From Larix kaempferi (lineage: Eukaryota; Streptophyta; Pinopsida; Pinales; Pinaceae): a stretch of DNA of 64,000 bases. The notes under the pieces are model-generated. The model saw nothing but the letters and a program-made list of their open reading frames with translations, had not been told where the DNA came from and ran no database searches. The stretch is from assembly GCA_027924585.1 (NCBI GenBank), contig BSBM01000068.1:12931501-12995500 (forward strand). The letters run 5' to 3'. A program made the position numbers and the translations under genes. Each line of letters opens with the position of its first letter. The first letter of the stretch is position 1. Positions 57,791 through 64,000 of this stretch are shown piece after piece.

Positions 57791-60700
57791 ATGGAATACT
57801 CTTCTTCAAAGCCTATCCTCACCCCATTCAATTATTTTGATTGGAAAGATGATATGGAGATCATATTACGTTCAAAAGGATACTACCGAGTCACTCTTGG
57901 TCTTGAACTGGAGCCAAACAATGTGGCAGAAAGAACCAAACACTACAATAAGCTTGATGAAGCTTACGGTCTTCTTTGTCTCTCCATCTCCAAAGATCTT
58001 CACTTCCATCTCAGCGGATTGAAGACTCCAAAGGCCATATGGGAGCAACTTGAGACACTATTCGGCAAGCAGGATGAGCTTAGGGCTTTTCAATTAGAGA
58101 ATGAATTGATTGGCCTTAATCCTGAGAATTTCGAGACCATCAATGAATTCTTCACAAAATTCAAGAAATTGAACTTGCAATTGAAGAACAGTGGTGTTAT
58201 CAAAGAGGATAAACAGTTGATCCTCTCCATTCTAAGCAAGCTTGGGAAAGATTATTCGGTATTTGTCTCCACTTTCAATTCCGGTCGGCTAACTACCCCG
58301 AATTGGAAGATGCCTACCTTGAATGCCTTCATTGAGTCCGTTACGAAAGAGCATGACAAGTTGATTCAAATGGGGTCCATAAGCTCCAAAGATTCAGCCC
58401 TATTTGTTCAAGGACCCAAGATCTCGAATGGTAAAGGAAAGCTAAAGAAGGAGAAGCCCAAATTCGAGCCTCACAAGCAAAAAGACAAAGGCAAGCAAAC
58501 GGATGCACCATCCAGTTCGAAATCCAAGCAAAAGGGCAAAGAAGGTAACCAAAAATCTAAATGTACTTATTGTAACCGTGGCTTTCATCCCGAAAGTTCA
58601 TGTATGAAGAAGACTATAGATCAAATGGCCCTCCTTTTGGAAAAGAACAACATAACCCTTCCTGACGGTGCAAGGAAGAAGGATCGGAATGACGATCATG
58701 AAAGAGGACAAGCACTCATGGCAACGGTTTCGAAGCCCACTCTCTTGATAGATTCGGGTGCATCAAATCATATGGCTGCAAATATTGATTCTTTTTCCTC
58801 ATTTGATCCAAACAGCTCCATCCCCATCCATTTGGGAGATGACTCAAAAATTTCTTCAAAGGGCAAAGGTACGATTCATGTAGATCATGGATGCTTTCAG
58901 AATGTTCTCTATGTGCCTTCCTTAGCTTCGAATCTCCTTTCTTTGTATCAAATGACACATACTGGTGATCCAAAGAAAGTCACATTCAGCCCTAATACAG
59001 TTGAAATTTCTGATATCAAAAGTGGAAGACTAGTTGCGGTTGGAAAGGAAAACCACACTGCTAAATGTTATGAGTTTTCGCACTTTATTCCGCTTGCAAA
59101 GCCCACTGCTCTTCGCACACATGGTAATGAGGTTAGTAGGCTTTGGCATGAAAGATTTGGACATCTAAATTATAATTATTTGCTGCTGCTATCAAATAAA
59201 TCCATGGTTGATGGGCTTCCACAACTCCGTTCCTCGAAGGGAATATGCACCGGTTGCATTATTGGGAAGCACCCCGAGCACAGATTCGACCGCGGCAAGG
59301 CTAGCAGAGGCTCTACTATTTTGGGATTGATCCATTCTGATATCAGCGGTCCGCTGCCCCATATGTCATTAAATGGTTCAAGGTATGTTTTGACATTTAT
59401 TGATGATTATTCTCGCTTTACATGGGTATTCTTTCTCAAAAACAAGTCAGAAGTGCTTGGAAAATTCAAGGATTTTAAGGCTTCTGTTGAGACCACCACT
59501 GAGAGCAAGATCAAAGCTCTTATATCTGATAATGGTGGGGAATATATCAAGTCCGAGTTGCTGCAACTTTGTGCCCAAAGCGGAATCAAGATCCAACATA
59601 CAGTTCCCTACACACCCCAGCAGAACGGTGTAGCGGAAAGGAAAAACCGGTCACTGAAAGAGATGGCTACATGCATGATTGAATCAAAAGGTTTGGCTGC
59701 AAATCTTTGGGCTGAAGCAATCAATGTTGCTGCATATATACAGAACCGTGTTCCACATTCATCCGTGAAAGGTATGACTCCTTTCGAAGCATTCTTTGGT
59801 CACAAACCGGATGTGTCAAATTTGAGAGTTTTTTGCTCTACTGCATGGGCTAGAATTCCTTCTGAGAAGAGACGAGCTTTGGATCCACAAAGTATCGAGT
59901 GCATATTGATAGGATATGGGGAAGAATCAAAAGCATATAAACTCATGGATATCAGATCTAAAAAGATATTCATAGAGCGCAGTGTGCAGTTTGAAGAACC
60001 GCTTCAAGAATTGCAACTAGTTGAGGAGAAAACTGCCGATTCACCGCCTTCACCAGAAGAAGATTCGAGCAGCGATAATGAAGGTATGAGTTCTGATATT
60101 TCTGATATTGTAGCAGCATATGATGATCATGACATATCAGGTTCGGAATCCGACCATTCAGATCCCCCTCAGTTACCAAAGTGGGCCCAAAATACTCTAC
60201 AATCTGCTAGTTCTAGTCTTGGAAATCCTGCTGATCCGAGACGAACAAGAGGAGACTTTCAAAGGGCAGGTATGGCTCTTTCTATTGCTGATCCATTTCT
60301 TCCTGAGATTTGTTATTTGATGGCTGGTTCAGATCCCCAATCATACTATTCAGCCCATCGAGATCCGAGATGGAAAGATGCCATGGATGAAGAGTACAGT
60401 TCTCTTCAAAAGAACAATACATGGGAGCTAGTTTCTCTTCCACCTGGAAGAAAATTAGTGAAGTGTAAATGGGTCTACCGTACTAAAGTTGCTGCTGATG
60501 GCACTATCAGCAAATATAAAGCAAGGTTGGTGGCAAAAGGTTTTTCCCAAGTCCAAGGAGTGGACTACACAGAGACCTTTGCACCGGTTGCAAAGATGGA
60601 TTCCATCCGCCTTGTTTTAGCTATTGCCGCATCCAAGCACTGGGAGGTGCATCACATGGATGTGAAGAGTGCATTTTTACATGGAGGCCTTGCTGAAGAG

Positions 60701-61867
60701 GTCTATATGCAGCAGCCAGAGGGTTATACATCAGATCCATCATTGGTTTGTAGATTGAAGAAATCTTTGTACGGGTTAAAACAGGCCCCAAGAGCTTGGT
60801 ACGCAAAGATGGACTCCTTCCTTCTTTCTCAGAATTTCCAAAGATGCAAATCTGATCCGAATGTCTATCTTCAGCGAGTTAAAGGTAATTTGTTGGTTAT
60901 TGTACTTTATGTTGATGATCTGCTTATTACTGGTAGCACACTTACTTCAATAAACAAGCTAAAATCTGCCCTAAATCTAGCTTTTGACATGAGCGATTTG
61001 GGCTTGCTGAGTCACTTTTTGGGCTTGGAGATAGCTCAAAATTTCGATGGGATCACTATATCTCAGCAAAAATATGCTTCCGACCTGTTATTGAAGTTTA
61101 ATATGGCTGAATGTAAGGCAGCCCCGTTCCCATTCCTCTCAGGAATCAGTCTTGAGGAGGGAGATTCCACACCGCTTGCAGATTGCAGTATGTATCGACA
61201 GTTGATTGGTTCACTACTTTATTTGACACATTCACGGCCTGATATCTCATATGCCGTGAGTGCCGTGTCAAGATATATGCAGCAGCCACATGAGCTTCAT
61301 TGGCGAGCAGCCAAGCGGATCTTGCAGTATGTGCAAGGTACGAGACAGTTTGGCATACATTATGCTGCAGATTCTGAGCTAGATTTCATTGGTTTTACTG
61401 ATTCAGATTGGGCAGGTGATAGCATTGATCGAAAGTCCACTTCCGGTTATGTTTTCATGATTGGTCATGGTGCTATTTGCTGGTCCAGCAAAAAGCAAGC
61501 AGCCATTGCACTTTCTTCAGCAGAGGCAGAGTATCGAGGGGCAGTCAATGCCTGCATTCAGGCAGTTTGGTTGCAGGGTATTCTTTCCGAGTTTGGTTTT
61601 GGTGGCACTACTTCGACTGTCCTATTTTGTGACAATCAAAGTGATATCAAGATCTCCACAGATCCAGTTCAGCGGCAGAGGACCAAGCACATTGAGATTC
61701 ATATGCATTACATTCGACAGTTGGTGCATGACCGCACCATCATTCTGCAATATTGCCCTACTGATGAGCAAATTGCAGACATCTTCACCAAGAGATTCAC
61801 TGAGAAGAAGTTCTCTTACCTCCGTTCACTATTGGGGGTGAGTTCCATCATGGTGGAGACAGATTGA
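57791..61867 (+). CDS. copia-2 Gag-Pol polyprotein (1358 aa)
   Basis: Start chosen at 57791 (MEYSSSKPILTPFNYFDW), where copia gag homology begins; the frame is open 67 codons further upstream. Domains in order: gag; CCHC knuckle CTYCNRGFHPESSC (about residue 258); protease LLIDSGAS (about 320); integrase HHCC (HERFGHLNY, CTGCIIGKH) and catalytic D, D, E (HSDISG, SDNGGEY, GVAERKN); RT with YVDDLLITG (about 1040); RNase H (DSDWAGD, SSAEAEYRG, CDNQSDI, RTKHIEIHMH). The order protease-integrase-RT is diagnostic of Ty1/copia. No stop or frameshift. One oddity is CDNQSDI where CDNQSAI is usual; the catalytic Asp itself is kept. Confidence 0.93.
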   Translation: MEYSSSKPILTPFNYFDWKDDMEIILRSKGYYRVTLGLELEPNNVAERTKHYNKLDEAYGLLCLSISKDLHFHLSGLKTPKAIWEQLETLFGKQDELRAFQLENELIGLNPENFETINEFFTKFKKLNLQLKNSGVIKEDKQLILSILSKLGKDYSVFVSTFNSGRLTTPNWKMPTLNAFIESVTKEHDKLIQMGSISSKDSALFVQGPKISNGKGKLKKEKPKFEPHKQKDKGKQTDAPSSSKSKQKGKEGNQKSKCTYCNRGFHPESSCMKKTIDQMALLLEKNNITLPDGARKKDRNDDHERGQALMATVSKPTLLIDSGASNHMAANIDSFSSFDPNSSIPIHLGDDSKISSKGKGTIHVDHGCFQNVLYVPSLASNLLSLYQMTHTGDPKKVTFSPNTVEISDIKSGRLVAVGKENHTAKCYEFSHFIPLAKPTALRTHGNEVSRLWHERFGHLNYNYLLLLSNKSMVDGLPQLRSSKGICTGCIIGKHPEHRFDRGKASRGSTILGLIHSDISGPLPHMSLNGSRYVLTFIDDYSRFTWVFFLKNKSEVLGKFKDFKASVETTTESKIKALISDNGGEYIKSELLQLCAQSGIKIQHTVPYTPQQNGVAERKNRSLKEMATCMIESKGLAANLWAEAINVAAYIQNRVPHSSVKGMTPFEAFFGHKPDVSNLRVFCSTAWARIPSEKRRALDPQSIECILIGYGEESKAYKLMDIRSKKIFIERSVQFEEPLQELQLVEEKTADSPPSPEEDSSSDNEGMSSDISDIVAAYDDHDISGSESDHSDPPQLPKWAQNTLQSASSSLGNPADPRRTRGDFQRAGMALSIADPFLPEICYLMAGSDPQSYYSAHRDPRWKDAMDEEYSSLQKNNTWELVSLPPGRKLVKCKWVYRTKVAADGTISKYKARLVAKGFSQVQGVDYTETFAPVAKMDSIRLVLAIAASKHWEVHHMDVKSAFLHGGLAEEVYMQQPEGYTSDPSLVCRLKKSLYGLKQAPRAWYAKMDSFLLSQNFQRCKSDPNVYLQRVKGNLLVIVLYVDDLLITGSTLTSINKLKSALNLAFDMSDLGLLSHFLGLEIAQNFDGITISQQKYASDLLLKFNMAECKAAPFPFLSGISLEEGDSTPLADCSMYRQLIGSLLYLTHSRPDISYAVSAVSRYMQQPHELHWRAAKRILQYVQGTRQFGIHYAADSELDFIGFTDSDWAGDSIDRKSTSGYVFMIGHGAICWSSKKQAAIALSSAEAEYRGAVNACIQAVWLQGILSEFGFGGTTSTVLFCDNQSDIKISTDPVQRQRTKHIEIHMHYIRQLVHDRTIILQYCPTDEQIADIFTKRFTEKKFSYLRSLLGVSSIMVETD

Positions 61868-62036
61868 TTCATTATTATGCTTTAGACTTGAGGGGGGGCT
61901 TTCTTTCCACTGGGTTTTCCCTCTTTCCTCACTTAGTTTATTTTTCAGCATTTTTTGGATTATTGTATTGGGGTGACCTTTGGTCTTAGTTACCAGGGCC
62001 CCACATTATTTTAGTTGGCACATCATAGTCTAGCTT

Positions 62037-62045
62037 GAGGGGGGG
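62037..62045 (+). other. copia-2 polypurine tract
   Basis: GAGGGGGGG directly before the 3' LTR. A similar purine run (GAGGGGGGG) at about 61891 downstream of the stop is a possible second tract. Confidence 0.8.
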
Positions 62046-62799
62046 TGTTCGGATATCCATCATCTATTTCGGGATACATATCTATTTTAGGATCATCTAT
62101 TTCAGGATACATATCTACTTCAGGATCTTGCATGATCTATTTCAGGATATGCAGTCCAGTCACCAGTTTGATGCCTCCAGCACCTTATCCACCTTCTTCT
62201 AGCACCCGGGAGCCACTTTCCACAGAGTTTTATCCCTCCTAAGCTGAAAGGCGCCCTCTTCTCACCTACTGACAGAGAAGGGCGCACTTGTTCACCTACC
62301 ACTGCAGATTCACTCCAGTTACATTCAGTTAGCTCCGATTCTGATTGATTTCACTCCGATTTCACTCCTGACTGACTGTTTCACCTCCGATTGACCTCCA
62401 GTTCGATTAGGTGACTTGTTCTGACTCCAGTTAGCCTCCCATGCGCCCCCACTGAGCCTCCAGATCCTATATCAGTGCTACACACTTCAGTTACATTTAT
62501 TATGATCAGTTAGACTCAGCTTGACACCTGGATGACTGGTTGGTGTGATTGATGAGCACCACCGATGATTGATGAGGACTCCTAGATAGAGTCAAGCTAC
62601 TCCATTCAGTGATTTGAATGACCTCCTTAGGCAATTCGAATTGCTCTGTTCATTGTGACAGTTTGTATTGTAATTCATTCACCCTTTCTGGGATAGAGAG
62701 CACTGCTGCATGTTTTGCACAGTTTTGCACCATATTTTCTATGTTCATCTGTTGTGATTGATTTACTTGTTCATTAGATCTGCTGTGACTAATTTTACA
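62046..62799 (+). repeat. copia-2 3' LTR (754 bp)
   Basis: Differs from the 5' LTR at three sites by direct reading (in the ATTTC repeat block and two in the GTTTTAGCCC region). Confidence 0.93.
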
Positions 62800-62804
62800 A
62801 GGCC

Positions 62805-63747
62805 CAAAACAAGATTTACATGGGTTCTTCCAATTCGTGGCACACCAAAAACATCTTTGGATATGGGAAAATGACCACTGGAAGTTACAGGTCAAATTCC
62901 CAACATGTACAAGGGAAACTGAGCAACAAAACAGATCTCATAGACCCCCAACTCGTTTTTCCTTCTTCCCAGTCGATTCGCAACACAAAAACAACTTCCT
63001 CGCTATGGAAAATGAGGGAGTGCTCAACAAAAATGTGGAGAAAAAGACCCAACAAGCTTAAATTGCGTTAGAGAGAAAAACCAATGGATGAATAATGGCT
63101 TGGGGATCAATTTCGTGGATCTTTTCTTTCCCAAGAAGAGAAACACAATTTTTAAAAATGATGGCTTTCCCATACACAAAATTGGGACACCCATACTCTC
63201 CATTTCCCAAAACAATAACTACCTCAACCAACTCTTGGAAGAAATAAATGATTGGGTACAAAAGTCAAAATGGGTAGTTTATGGTTTATGGGTTCTCTCA
63301 TTTACACTTGGTTTGACACTATTGGCTCAACGGTTTGAATATCTTACCTACATATTAATTGTAAAAAACATTCCTCCATACTCTTGTTGCATTGCATAGC
63401 TAGTTGTGGGTATTTTATTAAAATACATATTTACATGATATTTGTAATTTCTATTGTGCCTGGATAGCACACAAACCATATGCATCAATTTTTAATTACT
63501 GATACATAAAACACTAAATTGATTGTGGGAACTCGGCCTTGAGATCCTCACCACAATTTTTATAATGATTTTTACATCATTTACATGTTTAAGGTAATGA
63601 GGTCAAAATCAAGGTGTTACATTGTGGTCAAGGATCAAGTATTTTTCAAAGAATTAACCAAGTATATTGCAAAGGTTATAAGGAAAAGAGTCTCAAAACT
63701 TTCCATGATAAGGTTATTGGAACTAAACTACATGTTTTCTTATATGA
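62805..63747. other. Unassigned DNA between copia-2 and the chromovirus end
   Basis: Restores continuity with 56615 once copia-2 is removed. ORFs of 60-100 codons show no known domain. Probably decayed element sequence. Confidence 0.35.
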
Positions 63748-64000
63748 AACGCCCCGGTATCCTATTGGATTGCACTTTCCCCTTCTATAAAAATTCATAA
63801 TGTTTTTCATGTTTCTTTATTAAAAAGATATGTACATGATGCTAGTCATATTATTGATTGGTGTGTGATTCAAGTAGAACTCGAGGGCGAGTTCCAAACA
63901 GAGCCTTTGTGCATCCTATACAGGAAGGATCTTATGCTATGGAATCGAGCCATCGCTCAAATAAAAGTGAACTCAGAGCACTTCAAACCTAAGGAGGCGA
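63748..64000 (+). pseudogene. Family-D chromovirus integrase C-terminus, truncated by window
   Basis: In-frame plus strand: VSYWIALSPSIKIHNVFHV, SLLKRYVHDASHIIDW, VIQVELEGEFQTEPL, RAIAQIKV and the chromodomain start up to the last base. Same family as palindrome D but without stops in this stretch, so a better-preserved copy may continue to the right. Confidence 0.75.

Larger units (their letters stand above)
56616..62799 (+). mobile_element. copia-2: young, apparently intact Ty1/copia retrotransposon
   Basis: 6184 bp, perfect duplication AGGCC (56611-56615, 62800-62804), two 754-bp LTRs with three differences, tRNA-iMet primer site, uninterrupted gag-pol and a polypurine tract. All features needed for autonomous movement appear present. 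Low LTR divergence (about 0.4%) means recent insertion. Confidence 0.93.

Noticed and set aside
62805-63400. ORFs of 70-100 codons right of copia-2 as host exons
   Set aside because: No splice-consistent structure or known domain; probably remnants of the element that copia-2 entered.

Overview
The window is repeat-only nuclear DNA from a large plant genome. I found no host gene, tRNA, rRNA or CRISPR array. Everything recognisable is a retroelement: Ty3/gypsy (Tat-like and chromodomain types), Ty1/copia, and a plant LINE whose ORF1 has a DUF4283-type domain and a CCHC knuckle. tRNA-iMet and tRNA-Asp primer sites and deep nesting fit a giant plant genome, perhaps a gymnosperm; that last point is a guess.

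Layout. (1) 1-10258, minus strand: a Tat-like gypsy element cut by the left window edge. Its domain order is gag, protease, extra RNase H, RT, degenerate RNase H, integrase. Its 5.06-kb LTR (5201-10258) carries a 1069-codon ORF in the sense direction. It sits in the tail of a chromovirus (10264-10488). (2) 10489-14096: two family-A LTRs joined tail to tail around a 16-nt primer-binding remnant, a 3.6-kb palindrome. (3) 14097-16278 and 22890-24461: unassigned DNA split by a full-length, broken LINE (16292-22876) with 13-bp target-site duplications. (4) 24462-41899: a three-level nest. An old copia element holds a non-autonomous gypsy element E1 (29275-41511, duplication GTGAT), whose 5' LTR holds a recombinant chromovirus E2 (29650-37215). 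(5) 42758-50199: inverted family-D chromovirus sequence, including a large palindrome (43372-50199) whose left arm is interrupted by a second LTR palindrome (family B, 43612-47477) flanked by CACAC duplications. (6) 50200-56615: mostly unassigned AT-rich DNA with two small tandem repeats. (7) 56616-62799: a young, apparently intact copia element (three differences between 754-bp LTRs, duplication AGGCC). (8) 63748-64000: another family-D chromovirus pol end, running off the window.

The strongest candidates for something undescribed are the long ORF inside the Tat-like LTR, the RNase H placed upstream of RT together with loss of the usual RNase H active-site Asp, and a set of palindromic retroelement insertions. 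At least one palindrome (family B) integrated as a single unit with both U3 ends outward. Palindromes of this size could yield hairpin RNA and feed small-RNA silencing; that is inference.
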